A stretch of DNA of 64,000 nt from Lepidurus packardi (taxonomy: Eukaryota; Arthropoda; Branchiopoda; Notostraca; Triopsidae), in the NCBI GenBank assembly GCA_023053545.1, contig JAKZAN010000002.1:12892790-12956789 (forward strand), written 5' to 3'. The translations under genes were made by a program, and so were the position numbers. Shown in pieces: positions 29,876 to 42,044 of this stretch (the stretch's first letter is position 1; each line of letters opens with the position of its first letter). Under the pieces are notes generated by a model. That model was not told where the DNA came from, searched no databases, and worked only from the letters and a program-made list of their open reading frames with translations.

Positions 29876-31867
29876 ATGTGGGTACCAATTGCGTTAGCTT
29901 CAATACTTTCCTACATTGCTTACAAAGCAACTGCTCGTCCTGCAAACTTCCCTACTGGTAATTGTCAATCAATCTTACTTAATGGTGCTGTTCTTTTATT
30001 TAAAATTACTTTTAGGACCATGGAACTTGCCGTTAGTGGGTTATTTGCCCTTCTTGGGTAGTCGTCCGTACGTTACTTTGAAGGAATTGTCCAAGAAGTA
30101 CGGGGATATTTATAGTATCGATTTGGGAGGCTACCGATCCATAGTGTTATGTTCTTATGAATTGATTAAGGACGCCTTGAAGGAAGAAGCCTTCGCGGGT
30201 CGCCCGCTTTTCCCTTTTGTGGAATTCCGCTCTAATAACAATGGTAAAGAGGATCAAGGGATTATAATTAAAGCGCTCTGATTTAGCATTAAACCAATTT
30301 TATGAATGCAGGTATACTGTTCTCACAGGGCACTACTTGGAAAGAAGTACGTCGTTTCACTTTGAGACATTTGAGAGATTTGGGGTTAGGAAGATCGAGT
30401 CTCGAGAGGCTTATCCAAGAAGAAGTCGTGGAATTAGTGGAATCCTTCAAGTAATTATATTGAGAAGTTAGTAAATTTTGAAGTAAAGACTTATTCTCTC
30501 TTTCAGGAAGAATGTTGGGAAGACGATAAGCTTGAATAATTTGTTCAATTTGGCGGTATTGAACGCATTGTGGACCATCACGACCGGCCAAAGGTTTGAT
30601 CTAAACGATCCCAAGGGCATGTCCCTTATCAATGATCTGAACACGTAATGATCTCTCTAAAACAATGGCTTTATTAATGTGCTGAACTTTATGTTCCAGG
30701 ACTTTACAAAAAGGGGATACTACCCGAGCGTCAGATCTTATTCCTGGTGTGTACAGGGTAAGAGGATTCCCTCCTGAATTCCATGAGTTTGTTAAAAACA
30801 ACCGAAGCGCCATTAGAGTAACCTTATTTTTCACTAAAATTTGCCAAAATTAACTTTGATTTTTGTTAGGAAATAATCAACGAGCATAAGCGCGTTCATA
30901 AAGAAGGTGATACGAGTGATTTCATGCACGTGTTCTTGAACAGAATTGAAGAAGATGAAAAACAAGGCATATCTTCACCTTTTACTGGCGAAGATGGAAG
31001 TAATTTCACTTTCTTGCCTTCAGGGAGAACCAAGTTTACTAATAAAGGGTCTGAAAAGTGGCGAATTTGCTCATGAGCACCGTAGATTTGTTCATTGCTG
31101 GCTCAGAAACCACTTCCACCACCCTCTTGTGGCTTTTCTGGTTACTATCCACTCATCCGGATGTCCAAGAAAAAGTCTATCAAGAACTAGAAGCAATTGT
31201 TGGAAAGGAACGATTTCCATCTAATGACGATAAGTCTAGGTACTACATTTAAAAGAATTTCTTTGTGATCAAAAAGCATAATTTTGTTAATTAATTAAAT
31301 TGATGTGTTCGAATAGCTTGCCTTATACTGAAGCGGTGCTGATGGAATGCCAAAGATATGCTTCGCTGCTTCCTTTAAGCGTCATGCACTGTTGTACAGA
31401 AGATACAAGTATTAGCAATGTTAAATAAGTTTTAAAAGTTTTGAGACTAATCCTTCGTTTACTTGGGTAGAGTTTAAGGGGTACGATATTCCCAAGGGTA
31501 CTGTTGTGATACCCAACTTGTATCAGGTTCTACGCGACCCAAGACATTGGGAAAAACCAGATGATTTTTATCCTGAACATTTCTTGACTCCAGATGGCAA
31601 AGTTAAGCGTGTTGAACAGCTTATACCATTTTCTTCAGGTTTGCATTATTTCTTCTTAGGAAGTATTCAAATAACTTTTTTTCAGGAAAGAGATTGTGTC
31701 TCGGAGAAGGATTGGCTAAACTCGAACTATTTCTGTTCGCTACGTCTTTGTTGCAGCAATTCAAGTTCACTTTGTCTGCCGATCAACCCCAACCGTCGAT
31801 GCGTCCACCTCTTTCGGCCATTATCAGTCCTCAGCCTTACAATGTGGTTATAAAGCTCCGGACCTAA
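29876..31867 (+). CDS. Cytochrome P450, CYP2 clan (P450-1)
   Basis: Ten exons: 29876-29957, 30016-30243, 30312-30450, 30507-30644, 30700-30817, 30870-30999, 31059-31239, 31317-31408, 31471-31638, 31686-31867, giving 485 aa. A haem monooxygenase anchored in the ER by a short N-terminal helix (residues 1-18), then the P-T-G-P hinge. Motifs: helix C W113-x3-R117, I-helix A292-G-S-E-T-T297, E349-x-x-R352, Y-P-E-H-F near 403-407, haem loop F423-S-S-G-K-R-L-C430-L-G. The sixth intron has a TACTAAT branch point and joins phase-1 exons. Substrate unknown; clan assignment from G-P-W-N-L-P-L-V-G and intron style. It faces CPR-B1, 143 bp from stop to stop. Confidence 0.95.
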
Positions 31868-31939
31868 TTAAACGTATAGAAACCGTATATTACGCTTATT
31901 GTTTGAGGAATAAGAAGTACTGGACTGAGTGGCATAGAA

Positions 31940-31945
31940 AATAAA
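31940..31945 (+). terminator. Poly(A) signal of P450-1
   Basis: AATAAA, about 73 bp after the P450-1 stop. Equivalent signals follow the other P450s in the array. Confidence 0.6.
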
Positions 31946-31968
31946 GAAGAGTAATGTTTGCGAGTAGA

Positions 31969-31988
31969 ATTTCTATATTTATAGAAAT
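31969..31988. repeat. Perfect 20-bp palindrome between P450-1 and CPR-B1
   Basis: ATTTCTATA-TT-TATAGAAAT, 9-bp arms. Identical copies lie at 35959-35978, 37757-37776, 42004-42023 and at about 47627, 53169, 55547, 59536 and 61597. Each is about 20-25 bp beyond a cuticle gene stop codon, including units with no working P450. Confidence 0.85.
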
Positions 31989-32009
31989 AAATAGTACATT
32001 TGTTCAGAT

Positions 32010-32611
32010 TTAATATTGGGCAGGGGCGACGTATGCGGGGGCGACGTATGCGGGAGCGACGTACGCGGGGGCGGCATAGACGGCGGGGGCGGCATAGGTG
32101 GCGGGCTTGTAGGCGGGTTTGTATTCAGCGACATAACTGCAAACCCCAGATGTTAAACGTATTTTCTTGTTTTAAGTGAACAGTTTAGCTCGACTTACCC
32201 GTCGTATTTAACATCAGCGACCAAACCATAACCTTCATCCTTGTAAGTAACGGTCTGGGTACGGCCATCGGGCAATACAACCTGGTAGGATCCGGAGGTC
32301 ACCTTACCATCGCTGTTCTGGGAGTGAGAATAGTGGTTGTAAGATGGCTGGTCATCGACGGCGTACGAGAAGCTGTGGGGAGCAGCCTGTAAACAAAGCA
32401 ATATACTGTTACTATCACTATTATTGGATTGTCGATTAGACGTACGTAATCGTAAGTCTTGGCGGGGTACGCTTGCTGGTAAGCAGGCTTGTTGTACACC
32501 TCAACGGCGGCGGCCGCGGCGACCAAAGCAACGAGGATGATGACCTGCAATGGATTTAAGAAGAATTTGTTGACTGGGCTTTTGAGTATTTAGTCCTGTT
32601 TTTACCTTCAT
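32010..32611 (-). CDS. RR-2 cuticle protein (CPR-B1)
   Basis: Exons are 32611-32606 (Met-Lys), 32544-32446, 32386-32199 and 32136-32010, giving 139 aa. Signal core VIILVALVAAAAA. The RR-2 domain (about residues 36-98) has S-F-S-Y-A-V-D-D, H-Y-S-H-S-Q-N-S-D-G, L-P-D-G-R-T-Q-T-V-T-Y and G-L-V-A-D-V-K-Y. The tail is A-Y-V-A-P / A-Y-K-P repeats ending A-Q-Y. Exon 2 ends K-T-Y-D-Y, one codon shorter than in most siblings, a trait shared only with CPR-B3. TATAAAAC lies at 32682-32675. Chitin-binding structural role in cuticle. Confidence 0.94.
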
Positions 32612-32689
32612 GGTTGGAAGAGGATTGGTATTCAGCTGGGGATGAACTGATACTGACTTCTGCTCCAGCTTCTCGTTTTATAGTACTTG

Positions 32690-33835
32690 AGAGAGTACTA
32701 GACAAGGTCGATGGGATTGTCCTACTCCAACAACTGAAAGCCATAGGCAAGAGTCCCTGCCCTTGCTTAAGGCCATGGTCTTCCAGACTCGCCTTAGCCA
32801 CTTCACCCACATTCTACCAAAGCCAATTTCAGTCCCGTTCAGATGCTAACGAAGGTTGCATGTCTTACATTTGGGCAATTAAGCATTTAAGAAAGGGCGG
32901 AATCTTAAACAATGTGAAGGTCCGTTACACTTTCCTTTTCTTGGACAATGATTATGTCACACAAATTTAGAAATTGATGGGTAACAGGATCCTTGTTGGA
33001 TCCTTATTGAAATCTCCAAGATATCAAGTCTCTTGTTATGCAAACTTACGACCCTTTTCAGCACGAAAGCCCGGCTTGGAGTAAGAACGTCCATTGGCCA
33101 TCATTTTCAATTCAGTACTCATAGGAAAGATGCTTTGTCTTAGCTCAAGGATTGGCTCAACTCTTATTTGTTTTTGTTAATATTTTATTTCCTGGTTATA
33201 TTTATATTCCACTTTGCCATTCCTTGCCCTTTCGGTTTGTAACAATGCACTTGAATTGTATCCGTTAACCCTTTGAATGTCAAGGGTAAAAAACAGTTGC
33301 GTTGGAGTTGAAAGATCGAAAGGTCGAGCGATTTTATTCGAGGACACGAAATATATTTATCTTTATTGTAAGTATTCAGATTTCTGCAGTTTATATTAAA
33401 TTCTGCATTACCCCTTATGAAATGCGGTGACATGGAATGTCTGTGTTACCCGCCTGGCATATAATGTATTGCCTCGGCCTTCCAACTTTCAGGTAAAGTG
33501 CTTCAATGGTACCCATCTTAATAATTATCAAGGTTTTGTGTAACCATACATGTTCGTTTTTATAAATGCTTAGCTTAAGTTTCCTTGAATATTTATTCTT
33601 TAATTGTTAATGTTATTAATTATTCGCTATAGATCCATACTAATTATTTACTACTCGAATTTCAGGGTTTTACAGGTCCATGGAATGCGCATGCACATCT
33701 AGCATTCTGAAACACCGATATGGAAGTAGAAAATACTTTTCCTTCAGTATATATAAGGAATCTTACAATTTGGATGGTTCCAGTCTCGAAACCATAGTGG
33801 CTGGTATTGGACCTCCAATACCGAACAACTTACTC
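32690..33835. other. Stretch without a supported gene
   Basis: Upstream regions of CPR-B1 and P450-2. The plus-strand frame at 32614-32970 is antisense to the cuticle promoter/leader and recurs in every unit with indels, so it is not a gene. A TATATATAAGG box (33748-33758) lies about 80 bp before the P450-2 ATG. Confidence 0.5.
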
Positions 33836-35852
33836 ATGTGGGTACCCGTTGCATTAGCTGCAATACTGTGCTACATTGCTTACAAAGCAACCGTCCGTCC
33901 TCCAAACTTCCCTACTGGTAATTGTCAATCATTCTAATTTAATGGTGCTGTTCTTTTATTTAAAATCATTTTTAGGGCCATGGAACTTGCCGTTAGTGGG
34001 TTATTTGCCCTTTTTGGGTACGTGTCCGTACGTTACTTTTAAGGAATTGTCCAAGAAGTACGGCGATATTTATAGTATCGATTTGGGCGGCTACCGATCC
34101 ATAGTGTTGTGTTCTTATGAGTTGATTAAGGACGCCTTGAAGGAAGAAGCCTTCGCGGGTCGTCCGCTCTTCCCTTTTGTGAAATTCCGCTCCGATAACA
34201 AAGGTATGAGAGGCTTAAAGGATGAGAATTAAAGCACTCTGATTTAGCATTAAACTAATTTTTTGAATGCAGGTTTAGTGTTCTCGCAGGGCAATACTTG
34301 GAAAGAAGTACGCCGTTTCACTTTGAGACATTTGAGAGACTTAGGGTTAGGAAGATCGAGTCTCGAGAGGGTTGTCCAAGAGGAAGTTGTAAAATTAGTG
34401 GAATCCAACAAGTAAATATATTGAGAAGATGGTACATTTCGAAGTAAATACTTATTCCCCTTAAGGAAGAATGTTGGGAAGTCAATAACCTTGGATAATA
34501 CGTTGAATTTGGCAGTTGTGAACGCACTATGGACCATCACGACCGGCCAAAGTTTTGATCCAAGCGATCCCAAGAGCTTAGTCCTCATAAATGATCTGAA
34601 CACGTAATGATGCCAAGATTCTCTCTCTTTCGGAAATAATAATGTGCTGGGTATTGTATTACAGAATTGTACGTCGAGCGGAAGGTGCCCGATTATCATA
34701 TTTTATTCCTGGTGTGTACAGGATGAGAGGATTCCCTCCTGAAATGCATGAGTTTGCTAAAAGCAACCGAGGCGCCATTAGCGTAACCTTATTTTTCACT
34801 AAAATTTCCGGAAATAAACTATGATTCTTGTTAGGAAATTATCAACGAGCATAAGCGCGTTCATAAAGCGGGAGATACGAGTGATTTCATTCACGTGTTC
34901 TTGGACAGAATGGAAGAAGATGAAAGACAAGGCATATCTTCACCGTTCACTGGTGAAGATGGAAGTAATTTCACTTTCTTGCCTTCAGGGAGAATCAAGT
35001 TTACTAATAAAGGGTCTGAAAAGTGGCCAATTTGCTCATGAGCATCGTAGATTTGTTCCTTGCTGGCTCAGAAACCACTTCCACCACCCTCTTGTGGGTT
35101 TTCTGGTTACTATCCACTCATCCGGATGTCCAAGAAAAAGTATATCAAGAACTAGATGCAAGTGTTGGAAAGGAACGCTTACCATCCTATGACGATAAGG
35201 CTAGGTTACATTTAAACCAATTATATATAAATCGATTTCTTGGTGATGAAAAGATTAACTTTCTTGAAATTAATGTTTGAATAGCTTGCCTTACACTGAA
35301 GCGGTGCTGATGGAATGCCAAAGATATGCTTCGTTGGCTCCTTTAGGCGTCATGCACTCTTGTACAGAAGACACAAGTATTAATATTCTTAAATAAGTGG
35401 AAAGGTTTTACATGGTTAATGTAACGCTAATTTTTTATTAATATTGAGTAGAGTTTAAGGGATATGATATTCCCAAGGGTACTGTGATTATACCCAACTT
35501 GTATCAGGTCCTACACGACCCAAAAGTTTGGGAAAAGCCGGATGAATTTTATCCTGAACATTTCTTGACGCCAGAGGGCAAAGTTAAGCATGTTGAACAA
35601 TTTATACCATTTGCTTCAGGTTTACATTGATTTTTCTCAGGAAGTATTCATTTGACGGTACTTCTTTCAGGAAAGAGATTGTGTCTCGGAGAAGGATTGG
35701 CTAAACTCGAACTGTTTCTGTTCGCTACGTCTTTGTTGCAACAATTCAAGTTCACTTTGTCTGCCGATCAACCGGAACCATTGTTGTTTCAACCTCTTTC
35801 GATCATTCTCCATCCTCAGCCTTACAATGTTGTTATAAAGCTTCGGATCTAA
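33836..35852 (+). CDS. Cytochrome P450, CYP2 clan (P450-2)
   Basis: Exons: 33836-33917, 33976-34203, 34273-34411, 34466-34603, 34665-34782, 34835-34964, 35024-35204, 35285-35376, 35452-35619, 35671-35852; 485 aa. All exon lengths match P450-1. Haem loop [10 protein letters not shown]. Exon 5 is odd: the siblings' [10 protein letters not shown] is replaced by V-R-R-A-E-G-A-R-L-S with no length change, a divergent patch that may alter the F-G substrate-access region (inference). The exon 4 acceptor is a weaker ttaag. Confidence 0.93.
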
Positions 35853-35999
35853 TTAAACGTAAAGAATGCGTATGGTACTTATTGTCTCAGTAATCTTATT
35901 GTCTTAGTACTCTACTAAGTAGAATAGAAAATAAATGAGAGTAATGTTTGCGGGTAAAATTTCTATATTTATAGAAATAAATAGTACATTTGTTCAGAT

Positions 36000-36618
36000 T
36001 TAATATTGGGCGGGGGCGACGTATGCGGGGGCGGCGTATGCGGGGGCAACGTATGCGGGGGCGGCATAGACGGCGGGCTTGTAGGCGGGGGCAGCATAGG
36101 TGGCGGGCTTGTAGGCGGGTTTGTACTCGGCGGCATAACTGCAAGAACCCAGATGTTAAACGTATTTTCTTGGTATAAATGAACATTTTAGCTCCACTTA
36201 CCCGTCGTATTTAACATCGGCTACCAAACCATATCCGTTATCGCTGTAAGTGACGGTCTGGGTACGGCCATCGGGCAACAAAACCTTGTAGGATCCAGAG
36301 GTGGTCTTACCATCACTGTTCTGGGAGTGAGAATAGTGGTTGTAAGATGGCTGGTCATCGACGGCCCAGTTGAAGCTGTGGGGAGCAGCCTGTGAACAAA
36401 ACAACATATTGTTACTATTGTTATTATCGTAATGGCTTTAAAGACGTACGTAAGTTTCGTAAGTCTTGGCGGGGTACGCTTGCTGGTAAGCAGGCTTGTT
36501 GTACACCTCAACGGCGGCGGCCGCGGCGACCAAAGCAACGAGGATGATGACCTGCAATGGATTTAAGAAGAATTTGCTGACTGGGCTTTTGATTATTTAG
36601 TCCTGTTTTTACCTTCAT
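36000..36618 (-). CDS. RR-2 cuticle protein (CPR-B2)
   Basis: Exons: 36618-36613 (Met-Lys), 36551-36450, 36389-36202, 36138-36000; 144 aa. The domain starts A-P-H-S-F-N-W-A-V-D-D and has L-L-P-D-G-R-T-Q and Y-S-D-N-G-Y-G, versus the Y-K-D-E-G-Y-G version of B1 and B3. The tail mixes A-Y-K-P and A-Y-V/A-A-P repeats. The 3' end faces P450-2, 147 bp between stops. Confidence 0.94.
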
Positions 36619-36699
36619 GGTTGGAAGAGGATTGGTATTCAGCTGGGGATGAACTGATACTGACTTCTGCTCCAGCTTCTCGTTTTATAGTACTTGAGA

Positions 36700-37150
36700 G
36701 TGTACATAGAAGGTCAGTGGGATTGTTCTACTCGAACAACTGAAAGGCATAGGCAAGGGTCCCTGCCCTGGCTTAAGGCCATGGTCTTGCAGACTCCATT
36801 TTAGCCGCTTCACCCATATTCTGTAAAAAGCCAGTTTTAGTCCCGTTCAGATATGCTAAGGAAAGTTACCTGGCGCATATTTGGGCAATGAAGGCCGGAA
36901 TCTGGGGCAATGTGAAGGTCCGTTACACTTTCCTTTTCTTGTACAATGATTTGGCCATAAAGAAATTAAAAATTGATAGTAACAGCCGTACCAAATTCCA
37001 TGATGCGCAAACCTACGAAAACACAGTCTCAAACAGCATGAAGTAAGAATATACCTTGACCTTCTTTTTTGATTCAGTATTCATAGGAAAGATACGATTT
37101 TGCTATTGGATATGGGCATTCTCATTATCTGAATTTCAAGGAATTTCTTT
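36700..37150. other. Stretch without a supported gene
   Basis: Upstream region of CPR-B2, similar to 38540-38830 and 32690-32980. Nothing coding seen. Confidence 0.5.
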
Positions 37151-37610
37151 AATGTCTTTGGGCCATGGAATTTGCCTTTGGGCCATGGAATTTGCCTAGT
37201 GTTGGCTTTGCGCCTTTCCTAGGTTATCGTCCTTGTATGACTTTAAAGGAACTAAGTACGGCGAACTCTTCAGTATTAACATCGATGGACATCGGGCCAT
37301 TGTTCTAAGTTCCTATGAACTGATTATCGATGCCTTGAAAGAAGAAAATCTCTCCGGCCGCTCTAGTTTACTATTTTACGAGTTGTTATCAGACAGAAAA
37401 GGTACCAGTGATTTTCTATTGATTTAAAAATGTAAATCAAATTTTTCACATTTATGTTATAGGTTTATTAGTCTACAGCGGGTATACTTGTGTCGAGTGG
37501 CGTCGTTTTACTTTAAAACATTTGAAAGATTTAGGCTTGGGCAAGTCGAATCTCGAGATTGATTCAGGCAGAAATCCAGGAGTTGGTGCTATCCAACTAG
37601 TAAGATTTAC
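37150..37610 (+). pseudogene. Divergent P450 remnant (exons 2-3)
   Basis: Starts with a duplicated ggccatggaatttgcct (37162-37178 and 37180-37196), then an exon 2-like region with P-F-L-G-Y-R-P, K-Y-G-E-L-F-S-I-N and Y-E-L-I-I-D-A-L-K-E-E. One codon is lost near L-K-E-L. After an intron, exon 3 has W-R-R-F-T-L-K-H-L-K-D-L-G-L-G-K, with a frame break near S-N-L-E. Exons 1 and 4-10 are missing. It is clearly more distant from the seven other P450s than they are from each other, so it is an older lineage. Confidence 0.85.
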
Positions 37611-37797
37611 CTCCAATAATGTTTAGTTCAGATTGTTTTAAGCCATTTTTTTTGTTAAGGCGGAACATTGATCAACCACACAGGTCGAATAACACATTCA
37701 ACACTTTCGGGTCAACTAAACTGACTATCTAGTAATGACTAATGTTTGCGGGTAAAATTTCTATATTTATAGAAATAAATAGTACATTTGTTCAGAT

Positions 37798-38457
37798 TTA
37801 ATATTGGGCAGGGGCGACGTATGCGGGGGCGGCGTATGCGGGGGCCACGTACGCGGGGGCAACGTACGCGGGGGCAGCATAGACGGCGGGCTTGTATGCT
37901 GGTGCAGCATAGGTGGCTGGCTTGTACGCGGGGGCAGCATAGGTGGCTGGCTTGTAGGCGGGTTTGTATTCAGCGGCATAACTGCAAAACCCCAGATGTT
38001 AAACGTATTTTCTTGGTTTAAATGAACAGTTTAGCTCCACTTACCCGTCGTATTTAACATCAGCGACCAAACCATAACCTTCATCCTTGTAAGTAACGGT
38101 CTGGGTACGGCCATCGGGCAATACAACCTGGTAGGATCCGGAGGTCACCTTACCATCGCTGTTCTGGGAGTGAGAATAGTGGTTGTAAGATGGCTGGTCA
38201 TCGACGGCGTACGAGAAGCTGTGGGGAGCAGCCTGTAAACAAAGCAATATACTGTTACTATCACTATTATTGGATTGTCGATTAGACGTACGTAATCGTA
38301 AGTCTTGGCGGGGTACGCTTGCTGGTAAGCAGGCTTGTTGTACACCTCAACGGCGGCGGCCGCGGCGACCAAAGCAACGAGGATGATGACCTGCAATGGA
38401 TTTAAGAAGAATTTGTTGACTGGGCTTTTGATTATTTAGTACTGTTTTTACCTTCAT
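37798..38457 (-). CDS. RR-2 cuticle protein (CPR-B3)
   Basis: Exons: 38457-38452 (Met-Lys), 38390-38292, 38232-38045, 37981-37798; 158 aa, the longest of the group. Exons 2 and 3 are virtually identical to CPR-B1, but the tail has several more A-Y-K-P-A-T-Y-A-A-P units. It stays intact although its P450 partner is a remnant. Confidence 0.94.
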
Positions 38458-38539
38458 GGTTGGAAGAGGATTGGTATTCAGCTGGGGATGAACTGATACT
38501 CACTTCTGCTCCAGCTTCTCGTTTTATAGTACTTGAGAG

Positions 38540-39911
38540 AGTACTATACAAGGTCGATGGGATTGTCCTACTCCAAGAACTGGAAGGCATAGGCAAGAGT
38601 CCCTGCCCTTGCTTAAGGCCATGGTCTTCCAGACTCGCCTTAGCCACTTCACCCACATTCTACCAAAGCCAATTTTAGTCCCGTTCAGATGGTAACGAAG
38701 GTTGCATGTCTTACATTTGGACAATGAAGCATGTACGAAAGGGCGGAATCTTAAGCAGTGTGAAGGTCCGTTACACTTTCCTTTTCTTGGACAATGAATG
38801 ACTTGGCACACAAAAAGGTACACATTGATGGGTACGGGATTCTTTAACTAAACGTTCTCCGCCAATAGAATTCTTTAGCAAACGATCATTTTAATTTTAT
38901 TGGTGTTTCCTTTGGCTAAGAAGATGAAGTGTACTAAAGCCTTAAAGTAATTTATTTCGAGAATTAGCCGAGTCTTTCATGAAAAAAAAATCGATTTTAA
39001 CCACAACCATTTCAAATCCAATAATTTCTTACTTTTATTTTTATTCTTGCTCTTACTTTTATTTATTCTTTTATTCTATTTTTATTCCTACTTAGTATTG
39101 TCTCGGTTGACCTTTTCCAAATGCTTTATTTCTTCTCCCGTCCAAAGCTGGACTCTCTTTTCTTTACATATTTGCTTGCCTTTTTATATCTCCTGACCTT
39201 TCATTAAGAAAATTGCTCCTTTCAATGTTGGTCCTTCATTGACCAAGAATCCCCCGCTTACTACCAAATAATTCAAATTTGCTGAGGTCAACGTCTTGAA
39301 AAGGTCACTCGTAACGGTATGTTGTAACGTCCTACGGCAGTCCGGGACTAGACATGGTTACTTAGTCGAGATATTTCCATCTCGGCACGGAAGTACTCTT
39401 GCCTTGTCCAGCATAGGTTAATGAAGTATGGTCAATGTTTTCAAATCTTCCTATTACGTTTTCACTAAGATTGAAGCTATCCGTGTGTTGACTCTGTCCT
39501 TAGAGATAGAAGTTGGCAACGTTGTAAGACTTCCTAAGCAAGGTTAACTAAGTTGCATTAAGTTTGTATATTGTTCGCTTATTCAGTCATTCCTGGAAGC
39601 GTGACTAGACATTGAAATGGTATGGTGCGATGTGCACTTGGCAAAAGAATATAGATGCACCCAACACCCTATCGAATATCTGCTATAAGGTATGGCGTTA
39701 ACCATGGTACATTAACTTGAAAGACATACCTGAAGGTTACGGAACTCATCAAGTCAAAAGCCTTGCGCATGCACGAGTTGAATTTTGGCCCAGCGAAATA
39801 TAAGTGGACACTACTGTTCCTTCAGTCTATTTAAGGAAACATAATTTGGATCGTTCCAGTTTCGAAAACATAGTGGCCGGTATTGGACCTCCAATACAGA
39901 ACAACTGACTC
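38540..39911. other. Stretch without a supported gene
   Basis: Upstream DNA of CPR-B3 and P450-3, including a T-rich ttattctt/ttttatt low-complexity run (39030-39110) that recurs at 43260-43360. 39420-39910 is the conserved P450 upstream region. An in-frame TGA (39906-39908) just before ATG 39912 fixes the P450-3 start. Confidence 0.5.
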
Positions 39912-41902
39912 ATGTGGGTACCCGTTGCATTAGCTGCAATACTTTGCTACATTGCTTACAAAGCAACTGCCCGTCCTCCAAACTTCCCTACTGGTAATTG
40001 TCAATCATTCTTATTTAATGGTGCTGTTCTTTTATTTAAAATCATTTTTAGGGCCATGGAACTTGCCGTTAGTGGGTTATTTGCCCTTTTTGGGTAAGCG
40101 TCCGTACGTTACTTTGAAGGAATTGTCCAAGAAGTACGGCGACATTTATAGTATCAATTTGGGCGGCTACCGATCCATAGTGTTGTGTTCCTACGAGTTG
40201 ATTAAGGACGCCTTGAAGGAAGACGCCTTCTCGGGTCGGCCGCTTTTCCCTTTTGTGGAATTCCGCTCTAATAACAATGGTAAAGAGGATCAAGGGATCA
40301 GAATTATAGCGCTCTGATTTAGCATTATACCAATTTTATGAATGCAGGTATACTGTTCTCACAGGGCACTACTTGGAAAGAAGTACGTCGTTTCACTTTG
40401 AGACATTTGAGAGATTTAGGATTAGGAAGATCGAGTCTCGAGAGGGTTATCCAAGAGGAAGTCGTGGAATTAGTGGAATCCATCAAGTAAGTATATTGAG
40501 AAGTTAGTACACTTTGAAGTAAAGACTTATTCTCTCTTTCAGGAAGAATGTTGGGAAGACGATAAGCTTGAATAATTTGTTCAATTTGGCGGTATTGAAC
40601 GCATTGTGGACCATCACGACCGGCCAAAGGTTTGATCTAAACGATCCCAAGGGCATGTCCCTTATCAATGAAATGAACACGTAATGATCTCTCTAAAACA
40701 ATGGCTTTATTAATGTGCTGAACTTTATGTTCCAGGGCTATACAAAAAGGGGATACTACCCGAGCGTCTGATCTTATTCCAGGGGTGTACAGAGTGAGAG
40801 GATTCCCTCCTCAAGTCCACGAGTTTGTTAAAAACAACCGAAGCGCCATTAGAGTAACCTTATTTTTCACTTAAATTTCCCGAAATAAACTAAGATTTTT
40901 GTTAAGGAAATCATCAACGAACATAAGCGAGTTCATAAAGAAGGTGATACGAGTGATTTCATTCACGTGTACTTGAACAGAATGGAAGAAGATGAAAAAC
41001 AAGGCATATCTTCACCGTTTACTGGCGAAGATGGAAGTAATTTCACTTTCTTGCCTTCAGGAAGAACCAAGTTTACTAATAAAGGGTCTGAAAAGTGGCC
41101 AATTTGCTCTTGAGCACCGTAGATTTGTTCGTTGCTGGCTCAGAAACCACTTCCACTACCCTCTTGTGGCTTTTCTGGTTACTATCCAGTCATCCGGATG
41201 TCCAAGAAAAAGTCTATCAAGAACTAGAAGCAATTGTTGGAAAGGAACGATTTCCATCTAATGACGATAAGTCTAGGTACTACATTTAAAAGAATTTCTT
41301 TGTGATCAAAACATAATTTTGTTAATTAATTAAATTGATGTGTTCGAATAGCTTGCCTTATACTGAAGCGGTGCTGATGGAATGCCAAAGATATGCTTCG
41401 TTGGTTCCTTTAAGCGTCATGCACTGTTGTACAGAAGATACAAGTATTAGCAATGTTAAATAAGTTAAAAACTTTAGAGACTAATCCTTCGTTTAATTGG
41501 GTAGAGTTTAAGGGGTACGATATTCCCAAGGGTACTGTTGTGATACCCAACTTGTATCAGGTTCTACGCGACCCAAAAGTTTGGGAAAAGCCGGATGAAT
41601 TTTATCCTGAACATTTCTTGACCCCAGATGGCAAAGTTAAGCGTGTTGAACAGCTTATACCATTTTCTTCAGGTTTGCATTATTTCTTCTTAGGAAGTAT
41701 TCATATCATTTTTTTTTCAGGAAAAAGATTGTGTCTTGGAGAAGGATTGGCTAAACTCGAACTATTTCTGTTCGCTACGTCCTTGTTGCAGCAATTCAAG
41801 TTCACTTTGTCTGCCGATCAACCCCAACCGTCGATGCGTCCACCTCTTGCATTCATTATCAGTCCTAATCCTTACAATGTGGTTATAAAGCTTCGGACCT
41901 AA
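39912..41902 (+). CDS. Cytochrome P450, CYP2 clan (P450-3)
   Basis: Exons: 39912-39993, 40052-40279, 40348-40486, 40543-40680, 40736-40853, 40907-41036, 41096-41276, 41352-41443, 41505-41672, 41721-41902; 485 aa. All ten lengths match P450-1 and the protein is close to it. It differs in N-E-M-N-T at the end of exon 4, A-I-Q-K-G in exon 5, and the tail [11 protein letters not shown]. The haem loop [10 protein letters not shown] is intact. Confidence 0.95.
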
Positions 41903-42044
41903 TTAAACGTATAGAAACCGTATATTACGCTTATTGTTTGAGGAATAAGAAGTACTGGACTGAGTGGCATAGACAATAAAGAAGAGTAATGTTTGCGAGT
42001 AGAATTTCTATATTTATAGAAATAAATAGTACATTTGTTCAGAG

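Noticed and set aside
31000-31058. Apparent frameshift in P450 exon 6-7 region
   Set aside because: Explained by a short intron with GTAATT donor, TACTAAT branch point and AAAAG acceptor, present in all copies, so the genes are intact.
32614-32970. Plus-strand frames opposite the cuticle leaders (also near 38460, 42463, 59902, 62243)
   Set aside because: They are antisense to promoter, leader and exon DNA of CPR-B genes, vary in frame between units and resemble no protein.
36000-36138. Regular GC-rich repeats that could look like a CRISPR or minisatellite array
   Set aside because: They are in-frame codon repeats of the cuticle protein tail, without spacers, in a eukaryotic gene.
35896-36186. 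Arg/Pro-rich frames over cuticle tails (also near 37788, 42035, 55576, 59565)
   Set aside because: Other-frame shadows of the GC-rich A-Y-x-A-P coding repeats or of their opposite strand.
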